From Lachnospiraceae bacterium (GTDB lineage: Bacteria > Bacillota > Clostridia > Lachnospirales > Lachnospiraceae), in the NCBI GenBank assembly GCA_017438305.1, contig JAFRVX010000009.1, positions 1 to 57,221 of the forward strand: a stretch of DNA of 57,221 nucleotides. The letters are read 5' to 3'. Below the pieces are notes generated by a model. The model was not told the DNA's origin, did no database searches, and saw nothing but the letters and a program-made list of their open reading frames with translations. The position numbers were made by a program, and so were the translations under genes. Shown piece by piece: positions 14,766-23,488 of this stretch. Positions within the stretch are counted from its first letter, which is position 1. The number at the start of each line of letters is the position of its first letter.

Positions 14766-15788
14766 ATGTCAGACAGTATTCTTCTTTCCCCGCTTCAGAT
14801 TGGAAGCATTACCGTTAACAACCGGCTTGTCATGCCGCCCATGGCAACATTTAAGGGCGAGGACGATCGGTTCACTGAGGAAGTCCTTCAGTATTACAAA
14901 GAAAAAACCGATGGCGGCGCCATCGGGCTGGCTATTGTGGAGCACTGCTACGTCTCTCCGGAGGGAAAGGCTCATCCGGGCCAGATCTCCATATCGGAAG
15001 ACGGCGCGATCCCCGGGCTTAAAACGCTGGCGGATATCTTCCATAAAAATGGTTCCAAAGCCCTGGTGCAGATCTCCCATGCCGGCGCCAAATCCTCTCC
15101 GAAATTCACGGAATTCCCCGTAAAAGGCGCGGGAAATATCGTCCTGAACCGGGACGGCGACGTGCCGGAGCCCTTCACCAAAGAGGAGCTGAAAACCCTG
15201 GCGGAGCGCTTTGCGGCGGCTGCCCTCAGGGCACAGAAAGCCGGCTTTGAAGGGATCGAGCTTCATTCGGCCCACGGATATCTGTTAAGCCAGTTCCTGT
15301 CACCCCTGGCCAACAACCGTAACGACGAATATGGCGGCACGATCGAAAACCGGGCAAGGCTGCATACGGAGATCATTAAAGCGATCCGGGAATCCTGCGG
15401 AAAAGACTTTGTCATTGCCGTCCGCCTGGGCGCTGCCGACTATGTCAAGGACGGACCTGATCCCGCAGCGGGCGGGCTGACCCCGGAAGAAGGCGTCAGA
15501 GCTGCTGTTCTCTGCGAAGAAGCCGGCGCCGATCTTATCGACGTGTCCGGCGGCCTGTACGGGACAGAACGGAAGGGTTATCCCGGAACCGCCATGTTTA
15601 CGGACATTTCCCATAAGATCAAAGAAGCGGTCACCATACCCGTTGCCGTTGTCGGCCGGATCACCACCGCTTCCCAGTGCAATGCCATCCTTAACGACGG
15701 CGATGCTGACCTGGTGGGAGCAGCTGCAGCGCTCCTGAAGGATTCTGACTGGGCGAAGAACATCATCAGAGAAACCCTTAACAGCTGA
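14766..15788 (+). CDS. NADH:flavin oxidoreductase, Old Yellow Enzyme family
   Basis: 340 aa, a single TIM barrel without the extra 4Fe-4S and FAD domains of larger enoate reductases. It should bind FMN and reduce activated double bonds using NAD(P)H. Visible signatures: LQIGSITVNNRLVMPPM at the N-terminus, substrate-binding HSAHGYLLSQFLSP followed by NRNDEYGG, and a C-terminal phosphate-binding loop VVGRITTASQCNAIL. The natural substrate is not evident. The start is firm because AAGGAGG lies 5 nt upstream. It is the only plus-strand gene in this part and is insulated downstream by a terminator. Confidence 0.9.
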   Translation: MSDSILLSPLQIGSITVNNRLVMPPMATFKGEDDRFTEEVLQYYKEKTDGGAIGLAIVEHCYVSPEGKAHPGQISISEDGAIPGLKTLADIFHKNGSKALVQISHAGAKSSPKFTEFPVKGAGNIVLNRDGDVPEPFTKEELKTLAERFAAAALRAQKAGFEGIELHSAHGYLLSQFLSPLANNRNDEYGGTIENRARLHTEIIKAIRESCGKDFVIAVRLGAADYVKDGPDPAAGGLTPEEGVRAAVLCEEAGADLIDVSGGLYGTERKGYPGTAMFTDISHKIKEAVTIPVAVVGRITTASQCNAILNDGDADLVGAAAALLKDSDWAKNIIRETLNS

Positions 15789-15820
15789 GATCTTAACCGA
15801 GATCATAACTGTGAATCCGC

Positions 15821-15858
15821 AAAAATACCCGGCCCCTTTTCAGGCGCCGGGTATTTCT
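15821..15858. terminator. Bidirectional rho-independent terminator
   Basis: AAATACCCGGC and GCCGGGTATTT form a long stem around CCCTTTTCAG. It has T-rich sequence on both sides and lies between the convergent oxidoreductase and histidine-kinase genes. Confidence 0.8.
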
Positions 15859-15909
15859 TAACTGAATCTTTCTGTTTCTTAACCGGACGTTCCCTATCGT
15901 CCATTTTCC

Positions 15910-17703
15910 TTACCCGATCTCCGGAGAGTCCTGTACGCTGCCGGAAATGGGTTTTTCTTTCCTGTTCTGGGGAATGCTGATGGTGACCAGCGTTCCTTTT
16001 CCTATGCTGCTTCTGATCTCCAGAGATCCGCCGCACATGAGTTCCAGGCGTTCTTCCACGTTCTTAAGACCGACATGGATCTCTGAATCCGTGTCTTTCG
16101 GATCAAAGCCGGGGCCGTCGTCTTCCACGGAGATCATGGCGTTTCCGTTTTTCGTCCATGTGCGGATAACGATGTGTTCCGGGCCGATGCCCTTTCCCAG
16201 GCAATGCTTGATGGCGTTCTCCACCAGCGGCTGCAGGGTCAGCGGCGGAAGGCGGAAAGCTGTATGATCAAGCTCATACTCCACGGAGAGCTTATCGCCG
16301 TACCGCAGGGATTCGACCGCAACATAGGCTTTCGTATGGGAAAGCTCATCGGTAAACGAGATCGGATCCGTGGCCGAGATGGCTGAAAAATTATGCTGCA
16401 GATAAGTCGTAAAGTCCTGGATCACCTGCATCGCCAGCTCCGGATTCTCCCGGCAGAGGACGTAGACAGAGGTCAGGGTGTTATAGATGAAATGCGGCCG
16501 GATCTGGTTGATCATAGCCTGCACACGGGTATCCCTGATCTCCTGTTCCTGTTTTCTGAGCAGCCGTTCCTTGAGGATCGCCGAACGGACAAAACCAAAG
16601 CCCCTGAAAAACAGGTTCAGGACGATCCAGATAAGGAAGAACGGCGCGCGGCGCATGGTGCCTGTAATCAGATAGACAGCGAGATCCGCTCCCAGAGTCA
16701 GGAAGAAAGGAAGCAGCCACAGCAGCTCGCTTCGGGAAGGCTTCTGGCCAAGCAGGGAGATCAGATGCAGCCCGGCCATCCCTATGCCGAACCAGATCAG
16801 CATATCATGGAGCTCCGCCACACGGGTAAGCTGCAGGATCAGGATGATGGAGGCAATTCCAACAGCCATATAAAAGCAAACCATTCCCGTCCGGTTTCCG
16901 GAAGGATCTTCCTCACGCATGGAGGTAAACAGCTGCAATGAAAGCACCAGCATAAGGATATAGCACGATGCTCCGGTAAACCATAATCCTTTCTGCACAT
17001 TGGCATAATCCAGCACCAGGAGGATGGACGGAAGCGCGCTGAGCTTCCAGATACCGGCGGTTACCGTAACAGCGCCGAGACAGAAAATGCGCTGTTTGTC
17101 CCGGGCGCCCAGGGGCATTCCCAATACCATCAGACAGAGGAAGAACCCGGCGGTCACAGCCAGAAGGCTCAGGATCAGAACCACCCGATCCTTAGGCAGC
17201 TCTATCATGTTAAGGTGCATATCCCGGGTGATGATCATGAAGACCGGTTCTTCATTTCTGACGCTTTCATAGACCGGCACCAGGGTGACCCTGACGGTTT
17301 TTCCGGCATAGATCGGCCGCACCGGGATGCTAACCCAGTAGTTGCCCGGTGTTTTTCCGATATAATCCGTGCCTTCTTCGAAAGGTTCATCGGTATATGT
17401 ACTGTCCTCGATGGTAAACCGGGCCAGGGTATGGCGAAGATAGACGGTCAGTCTTGCGCCGGTCGTTGTGGCGGAATCCGCTTCGGGAAGCGTAAAGGTA
17501 TAGGTCCGCTGCACGCCGGCATAGTCGGGAACAGCTTCCTCCTGCACCTGTTCAGGCTTCAGGATAAAGTAGGGATTCACGGCATTTGCATACCGGTTGA
17601 AACCGGGATTCACGAAGACCAGTACCGTAAGAAGGACCGCAAGAAGAAATACGGCCATAGCGGCAAGCCAGCTATACAGCGTCTTTTTTCTGTTTTCGTT
17701 CAT
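15910..17703 (-). CDS. LytS/YehU-type membrane sensor histidine kinase
   Basis: 597 aa. Membrane segment 12-32, then an extracytoplasmic beta-rich domain (about 45-165), then about seven membrane segments (172-370), a layout like 7TMR-DISM receptors. The kinase part is the His_kinase/HATPase_c type: QIRPHFIYNTLTSVYVL with H404, N-box PLVENAIKHCLGKG, and G-box EDDGPGFDP at about 527. Its start overlaps the stop of the XRE-receiver gene by 4 bp, so the two form a pair. It is the last gene of the long envelope-protein operon and probably senses the state of those surface proteins or an extracellular ligand (inference). A terminator follows. Confidence 0.88.
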   Translation of the reverse strand: MNENRKKTLYSWLAAMAVFLLAVLLTVLVFVNPGFNRYANAVNPYFILKPEQVQEEAVPDYAGVQRTYTFTLPEADSATTTGARLTVYLRHTLARFTIEDSTYTDEPFEEGTDYIGKTPGNYWVSIPVRPIYAGKTVRVTLVPVYESVRNEEPVFMIITRDMHLNMIELPKDRVVLILSLLAVTAGFFLCLMVLGMPLGARDKQRIFCLGAVTVTAGIWKLSALPSILLVLDYANVQKGLWFTGASCYILMLVLSLQLFTSMREEDPSGNRTGMVCFYMAVGIASIILILQLTRVAELHDMLIWFGIGMAGLHLISLLGQKPSRSELLWLLPFFLTLGADLAVYLITGTMRRAPFFLIWIVLNLFFRGFGFVRSAILKERLLRKQEQEIRDTRVQAMINQIRPHFIYNTLTSVYVLCRENPELAMQVIQDFTTYLQHNFSAISATDPISFTDELSHTKAYVAVESLRYGDKLSVEYELDHTAFRLPPLTLQPLVENAIKHCLGKGIGPEHIVIRTWTKNGNAMISVEDDGPGFDPKDTDSEIHVGLKNVEERLELMCGGSLEIRSSIGKGTLVTISIPQNRKEKPISGSVQDSPEIG

Positions 17704-18299
17704 GGATTCAGCCCCCGTACGGGAAAGCGGAGATGCTCGATCTCCTGACGGATCTTTTCCGGAGTCAGGGGTTTAAGAATATAACCGCTGCAGTGAAGCG
17801 CCAGGGCCTCCGCCGTATACTCCGAATGTCCGGTCAGGAAAATGATGTTGATCCGGGGATTGATGGCAAGAAGCTTCTTTGCCAGATCCAGTCCGCTCTC
17901 CCCGAACAGTTCTACGTCAAGAAAGGCTGCGTCGATACGGTTGCTTTCCGCGAAGACCAGGGTCTCATTGCTGTTCTGGAAGCCAAAGGCCTGGGCATCC
18001 GGCAGCGTATCGCTCAGCATATGCATAAATCCCTTCAGGATGATGGGTTCGTCCTCCACCATGATCACGCAGGGAGGCGTATCCTCCCCGCTGATGGCAT
18101 CCAGCAGTTCAAAGGTCCTGACGTCCAGGGCTTTAGCCAGGCGCGAGAGCATGGCAAGATCAGGCATCCTCGTGCCGGCCTCCCAGTTGCTTATGGTTTT
18201 TCTTGTCACAAACATCAGATCCGCCATCTGCTGCTGGGACAGTCCTTTTGCCATCCGGAGCGAGCGTATCTTCTGCCCTAAAGCATCCAGAGATGCCAT
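17700..18299 (-). CDS. XRE helix-turn-helix fused to response-regulator receiver domain
   Basis: 199 aa. Residues 8-62 are a clear XRE/Cro helix-turn-helix (IRSLRMAKGLSQQQMADLM, then TRKTISNWE). Residues 77-190 are a receiver domain with acidic pair E82-D83, phosphoacceptor D128 in AAFLDVEL, T156 and K176 in YILKPLTP. The usual order of response regulators is reversed: the DNA-binding domain comes first and is of phage-repressor type. It should bind DNA as a dimer under phosphorelay control by the overlapping kinase. The gene starts 17 bp after the giant surface protein gene, hence the idea that it controls this operon. Confidence 0.88.
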   Translation of the reverse strand: MASLDALGQKIRSLRMAKGLSQQQMADLMFVTRKTISNWEAGTRMPDLAMLSRLAKALDVRTFELLDAISGEDTPPCVIMVEDEPIILKGFMHMLSDTLPDAQAFGFQNSNETLVFAESNRIDAAFLDVELFGESGLDLAKKLLAINPRINIIFLTGHSEYTAEALALHCSGYILKPLTPEKIRQEIEHLRFPVRGLNP

Positions 18300-18316
18300 T
18301 TCCTTTTCCCTCCTGT

Positions 18317-21300
18317 TTATGACTTCTTTTCCAGTACCAGATCGCCGAATATGGTGGTATCCGTAGAATAGCCTCCGGTGATGACCGCTTCCGGCTTGAC
18401 GTAATTGTCATTTCGGTGAATGAACACAAAGACCCGGGAGTCGATGATGTGCTCTGCGCTGTCCGAATAGTCATGGCCTCTCACGCCATCATTCAGATTG
18501 ATCCGTTTATTATCGGTCGTCAGCAGATTTTCCCACCTGACCTCGGCTATGTCCTCCGGTACCCGGTCATACTGCGCCGCGCTGATGGCTGTGATATAGG
18601 ACGCGTCATTCTTATCCTTATCGTTGATCAGCGCCGTGGTCTGGTACAGGTACATCTCTGTGCCGTCCGTACCGTAATTCAGATTGTGTTCGCTGCAGAG
18701 CGTGTACTTTCGTTTGTTGATGGTCAGGCGTTTCTGGGGATTGCTGCCCACATAGACCAGCAGGTCCTTGACCGCGCTCTCCATCGTATACTTTGTCCTT
18801 CTGGTATTGACGTAATCGGGATTGTAATGATGATACCCGATATACACAAAGGCATTCTCTCCCGAATTCTCGTTCATGTTCAGCGGAAGCCAGCTGGTCG
18901 CTCCCTGGGAAAGCAGGTCTTTCCAGGCTTCGTACCGTGTGCCGCCGACGCCCACAAAGAAGCTGTCGATACCCGTCAGGTTCCCGTTGGACTTCAGATG
19001 GATATAAAGGACTTCGTCCGTATCGCCGAAGGGAAGCACATATTCCGCTTCCTTGATGGTTTTGCCGTAGAAATCCTTTTCCGCCGGTATATCGCCATGA
19101 TCCACTGTCAGTACCGTGGACATCCCCGCTTCAAAGACCGCTTCGGAGATCTGTATCCCCTCCACCGGATCGCCGGTGGAACTGCCGCCGGAGCTGGTGG
19201 TGGTATACAGATAATACTGCATGCCGTTCGGCGATGTGATGGGCACGGGCTTCTGTGACGTCACGTTCTGAACCAGCGAGTATTTGGCGCCGTTCACCGT
19301 CAGCGTCTCCGAAGGCTCCTTTCCGGCCTGCGCTCTTAAGCGGAGGAGGCCGTGAACGGCCTTGGCCGGATTATCCGTGTAGGTGACGCCCAGGTAGGCT
19401 GCCGTTGCATCGTACTCATAAGAACCGAGGACGGAATACCTGCCGTAGCTGTTATCTTCCCTTTCACCGGTCTTATTATACCACGCATCAGCGGGAAGCA
19501 GGCTCAGATTATGCGTAATGATCTCCGAGGAAGAACCGAGGAGCGAAATATAACAGAGATCGTTGGAGAAAGCGTCATTCGCCCGGCGTTCGTCCTCGCT
19601 CCAGTTCGCCTGCGGATTATAGGACGCCGCGCTGACAGAGGCAATGTACCTGCCCCTCACCGGGGCGGCCCGATGGATATAGAGATAAACCGGGGTGCAG
19701 TCGCTGCTCTTCTCATGGAAGGAATACGCGAGGTTCAGAGGTTCTTTCTCAAAGGGGAACCTGACGTCCTGGACGGACGCGAAGCCGGCGGGAGCGGTAC
19801 TGATGTTCGAAAGCACCAGATCGCCCGGCGTCAGGGGAGCGTATCCGTTCTTATAACCGCAGGCATAGAGCATCCGGGGCTGGCTGGTCACCGACTGCCA
19901 TGAAACGCCCGGGATGATATTGTCCGTCAGTTTGTCATAGCACTGATAATTTTCCCCTGAGCTTAAGGTAAAATCATCGTAATTGTTGAGCTCGTAATGC
20001 TGGACCTTCGATCTCCAGCCCACCTCATCGGTCTGCTGGATGACCATCTTTTTCGCGCTCTGCATAAAGACAGATGTGATCCCATAGCCCGTCTGGGCAT
20101 AGTTGGCCTCCGAATTGCCTGTGAAGGCTGTCAGCACCGGAATGAAATTCTGCATCGTCGGCGTTCCCGCGTAAAACTGGACGTCATAGATCGCGCGTTT
20201 CGGGTTATGCGTCGTGGTATAACACAGATACGTCCGCATGTTATTGACCTTGAAGGTCGCCTGGGAATCTTTGTCCCATTTTTTCCACTCCCGGCCTTTG
20301 GTAAAATCACCGTTTCCCAGGAGCTTTCCTCCCAGCTGCCCTGCGTACTCCGCAAGCGACAGGCCGGAGTCATCTCCGTTCCGGGAAATATTTGCGCCGC
20401 TCACAAAGAAGATCCCGGAGACGTACTCGGTGCCGGAAGTGTATTTTTCGGACGGCGAGAAGAAAATGTATTTGCCCTTGTCCCACTGATCAAACTCCTC
20501 ACAGGCGTCAAAGTTATACGCCGTTCCGCCGAAATAGGCCACGGGTTCGTACCCTTCCTTGCGGTCGGAGAACTTATTGGCGATCTGGATATCATCGGCC
20601 AGGATCGGCGAGCCGGCGGCGGTATCCTTGGTATAACAGATCGAATGATTGTGTCCGTCATAGCCTGCCGCCGTATATCTGACCGTCCCGTAGATCATCC
20701 CCTGGGAGGTGGATTTGAGTTTGGCGATCCGGATATCGGTGATCGCCGCCTTCTCGTTTTCCGTGGTCTTATAGCCCAGATAGGTATAAGCCCTGACCGT
20801 CGGGAAACCGTATTTGTTCGGATATCTTACAGAAGGCGTCAGGTTGACGTCGACGACATAATATCCCTTCTGCGTCAGCTGAAGCTTCGCCAGCGTCTCG
20901 CTTTCCTCGCAGAAAAGGTAGAGGGAAGAGATGTACAGCTTCTTCTCCGGAGGCGCCGGTTCGGTCTCTGCGGGAGACGTCTCCGTCGGTTCGGTCTTTG
21001 TGGGAGTGGTCTCTGTCGGTTCTGTCTCCGAGGGAACCGTTTCTGTCGGTGACGTCTCCGTCGGAGCGGTCTCTGTCGATTCTGACTCCGTGGGAACGGT
21101 CTCTGTCGATTCTTTCTCCGTGGGAACGGTCTCCGTCGGTTCTGTCTCCGTCGGTTCGATTTCTGAAGGCGTTGTCTCTGCAGGATCCGTCACAGCTGAC
21201 GCTGTCTCATCTGTACTTTCCGAAGGCGTTTCCGTGACGGAAGATTCCGTCTCCGAAGTTTCGGACCTCTCGGATCCGGTCTCAGAAGTATCCGTTTCGG

Positions 21301-23488
21301 ACGACCCGCTCTCTGGAGTCTCCGTCTCGGAAGACCCTGTCTCCGGAGTCTCGGTTTCGGAAGTTCCGGTCTCTTCAGGCTCTGTGGTTTCCTGTGCCGG
21401 CTCATCTGTGCCTGAAGATTCTGCCGTGCTCTCTTCCGAAGACGCCTCGGCCGTTGTTTTCGGGATATCCTCTTCCTTTACCTCCGTGGTGCCGGCGGAT
21501 TCTCCCGGCAGAGCGCAGAAAAGGAATATTGCCGGTGCGTCGTCCTCCCGGACGTTCGCGTTAAGGTTGGCGGCGTAGATCTCGTCAAAGTTTCTGACCG
21601 CCTTAAAACCCGCGGGATTTTCCGCGTCATTATATTTAATGATGAAGGGGGCTTTTCCTTCGGTAACCTGTATCGGTTTGCCTGCGTCGGTATTCTGGGA
21701 AGAATACAGCGCGTTCCACTGTTTTCCCTCATAGGCGTTCAGATCGCCCTTCCGGTCCGGGCTCTGGATCAGGTCATACCGCAAAAGCCCGTTCGTTCCC
21801 GAGCCGCTGCCGTCAACACTCAGATCCATGGCCATCGCAGGTATCTTCGTATAGGTAAGATCATCGCATTCCGGTTTGAACAGTTCATACAGGAACACCA
21901 CCAGCATGATCACAAGCGTAACAAGAAAAAGGATCTTGCTTACCGCAGCGATAAACGAAGCGACCTTGCCGAGGAGGCCGAAGACGAAGAACATGGTGCC
22001 GTGATGCCAGCACCAGCTTATGGTAAGAAGCGGAGCCTGACCGGCGCCTAACCAGGTGACGATCATGGTCGGAAGCTGAAACAGCGCGATCAGGCCGCCG
22101 GCGATGGATGTGACCCACGTACAGATCGTGGAAAGCTGCTCCAGTACTTCTATTCCACGGCTGCGTCTGACGAGATTATCCATGGTTTCTTTCACGTTGG
22201 TATATCTCTGCGCGTCGCCTGTCACGGCACATTCCGCCTCAAAGAGTTTCTGATCCACGCCCTCCCAGACGGAAACGGCGTCGGTATGATCATAACTGCT
22301 GCACACTGCCCTGGCCTGATTCACCGCGTCGGTAAACTTATCGTCAGCAGCAGAGAGTTCCGTTAAATAGAAGGTGCAGAGATGGAAGCCGGTCAGCTGA
22401 GCGGTCATGATCTGGCCGAAACTCATGGAAGCGATCAGCGGGTAGAGTTCCCGCAGTTCTGCTTTGTTGCTGAGAGTCCGGCTGCCCATATCCACAAGCC
22501 AGTCGCCCAGTAAGGTATCATCGTCATACCGGTATAAATTGAGCACCTCATAAGCCGTCATGCACAGCGGCTCCGCGGCGTGGGCATTCAGTTCTTCTTC
22601 CGAAGCGGTTTCGGGGTCGAGACGGGGGATCTCCCCGCCGTTCGCGGCAGCCCGCGCCTGACCGTTCTGAACCTTTGTCGAAAAGTCCTGTATCGTCATG
22701 ACCAGGCGTTCCGCGCTTGACAGATACTTTCTGTCGAGGTCCGCGAAGGGATCGGTTCCCGCATCGACGCTGTCTTCGTCATCGTTTCCGATGTCGAGGA
22801 TATCCTTATTCTGATAAACGCGGCTCGCCCAGTTATCCTCAGAGCTGTCCGATACGCCCAGCGAGAGCAGATTCCAGACCGTCGTGCTGATGACCGCCGT
22901 GGTCTGCAGGAACAGCTTTTTCAGCATATCCTTATCCAGCGAATCGCTTATAAAGTAATCGCCGAGCTTCATATTGATCTCGGGGATCTTGAAGAGATTG
23001 AGATATTTGAGCGCTGTCCCGGCGTTATAGTTTCCGTTCGCAGTCTTTTCTCTGAATTCCCGGATCGTCGTATATTGTTCGTCGATCATCGAGTCCAGAC
23101 CGGGATACTGTCTGGCCACCAGATCGGTATAATTCACTGTGCTGAAGCCGGAGGTCATCTGCATCATGCGGATGTCGGTGATGGCCTCGTCGGGGTTTTC
23201 CGTCGTAACATACCCCATGACCACGGCGTCATAGTCCGTACCTTCGTTCAGGTTGCCCTCAACGGGGATGAAGCCGTCCGCCCGGCAGGCGTCTCTGGCC
23301 TTTTCCTCCGTGCTCCCCTGATAAATACGCACCTCACTGACATACTTTGCCGAGGTCCCGTTATTCTCAGCAGAGATCAGGATCCTGAACTGCTCAGAAA
23401 AAAGAAGCACCAGGGAGAGTATGACAGCAAGCGCAGGAAAGATGAGAATGCGCGGATTTCCGATCAGTCTTTTTATCTGCTGTTTCAT
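18317..23488 (-). CDS. Giant envelope protein with beta-prism-like modules and Glu/Ser/Thr stalk
   Basis: 1723 aa, function unknown. Order of parts: membrane segment 14-32; MABP/beta-prism-like module 48-112 (GFIPVEGNLNEG, then MGYVTTENPDEAITDIR); helical ectodomain to about 450; hydrophobic segments about 452-480 and 494-536; a second extracellular module with YEGKQWNALYSSQNTDAGKP (586-605); a Glu/Ser/Thr/Pro stalk 664-849 with TETxPTET-type repeats; and a large C-terminal part 850-1723. The C-terminal part contains several degenerate versions of the first module, the best being YVVDVNLTP...YLGYKTTENEKAAITDIRI (877-921). The first 650 residues align in layout with the three paralogs just upstream, but the C-terminal anchor is replaced by the stalk and repeats. 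It starts in a 4-bp overlap with the beta-helix gene. Probably a long surface-exposed binding protein. Confidence 0.75.
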   Translation of the reverse strand: MKQQIKRLIGNPRILIFPALAVILSLVLLFSEQFRILISAENNGTSAKYVSEVRIYQGSTEEKARDACRADGFIPVEGNLNEGTDYDAVVMGYVTTENPDEAITDIRMMQMTSGFSTVNYTDLVARQYPGLDSMIDEQYTTIREFREKTANGNYNAGTALKYLNLFKIPEINMKLGDYFISDSLDKDMLKKLFLQTTAVISTTVWNLLSLGVSDSSEDNWASRVYQNKDILDIGNDDEDSVDAGTDPFADLDRKYLSSAERLVMTIQDFSTKVQNGQARAAANGGEIPRLDPETASEEELNAHAAEPLCMTAYEVLNLYRYDDDTLLGDWLVDMGSRTLSNKAELRELYPLIASMSFGQIMTAQLTGFHLCTFYLTELSAADDKFTDAVNQARAVCSSYDHTDAVSVWEGVDQKLFEAECAVTGDAQRYTNVKETMDNLVRRSRGIEVLEQLSTICTWVTSIAGGLIALFQLPTMIVTWLGAGQAPLLTISWCWHHGTMFFVFGLLGKVASFIAAVSKILFLVTLVIMLVVFLYELFKPECDDLTYTKIPAMAMDLSVDGSGSGTNGLLRYDLIQSPDRKGDLNAYEGKQWNALYSSQNTDAGKPIQVTEGKAPFIIKYNDAENPAGFKAVRNFDEIYAANLNANVREDDAPAIFLFCALPGESAGTTEVKEEDIPKTTAEASSEESTAESSGTDEPAQETTEPEETGTSETETPETGSSETETPESGSSETDTSETGSERSETSETESSVTETPSESTDETASAVTDPAETTPSEIEPTETEPTETVPTEKESTETVPTESESTETAPTETSPTETVPSETEPTETTPTKTEPTETSPAETEPAPPEKKLYISSLYLFCEESETLAKLQLTQKGYYVVDVNLTPSVRYPNKYGFPTVRAYTYLGYKTTENEKAAITDIRIAKLKSTSQGMIYGTVRYTAAGYDGHNHSICYTKDTAAGSPILADDIQIANKFSDRKEGYEPVAYFGGTAYNFDACEEFDQWDKGKYIFFSPSEKYTSGTEYVSGIFFVSGANISRNGDDSGLSLAEYAGQLGGKLLGNGDFTKGREWKKWDKDSQATFKVNNMRTYLCYTTTHNPKRAIYDVQFYAGTPTMQNFIPVLTAFTGNSEANYAQTGYGITSVFMQSAKKMVIQQTDEVGWRSKVQHYELNNYDDFTLSSGENYQCYDKLTDNIIPGVSWQSVTSQPRMLYACGYKNGYAPLTPGDLVLSNISTAPAGFASVQDVRFPFEKEPLNLAYSFHEKSSDCTPVYLYIHRAAPVRGRYIASVSAASYNPQANWSEDERRANDAFSNDLCYISLLGSSSEIITHNLSLLPADAWYNKTGEREDNSYGRYSVLGSYEYDATAAYLGVTYTDNPAKAVHGLLRLRAQAGKEPSETLTVNGAKYSLVQNVTSQKPVPITSPNGMQYYLYTTTSSGGSSTGDPVEGIQISEAVFEAGMSTVLTVDHGDIPAEKDFYGKTIKEAEYVLPFGDTDEVLYIHLKSNGNLTGIDSFFVGVGGTRYEAWKDLLSQGATSWLPLNMNENSGENAFVYIGYHHYNPDYVNTRRTKYTMESAVKDLLVYVGSNPQKRLTINKRKYTLCSEHNLNYGTDGTEMYLYQTTALINDKDKNDASYITAISAAQYDRVPEDIAEVRWENLLTTDNKRINLNDGVRGHDYSDSAEHIIDSRVFVFIHRNDNYVKPEAVITGGYSTDTTIFGDLVLEKKS
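20942..21499. repeat. Coding repeats for the Glu/Ser/Thr stalk
   Basis: Degenerate codon repeats encode SETETPETGS-type units followed by TETEPTET-type units (protein residues 664-849). In-frame gain or loss of units would change stalk length. The opposite strand stays open over the region for compositional reasons only. Confidence 0.8.

Noticed and set aside
18416-21578. Long open frames on the plus strand across the giant gene, including a Val/Ser-rich frame at 20931-21578
   Set aside because: They mirror the codon bias and repeats of the minus-strand gene, lack ribosome sites and resemble no protein family.
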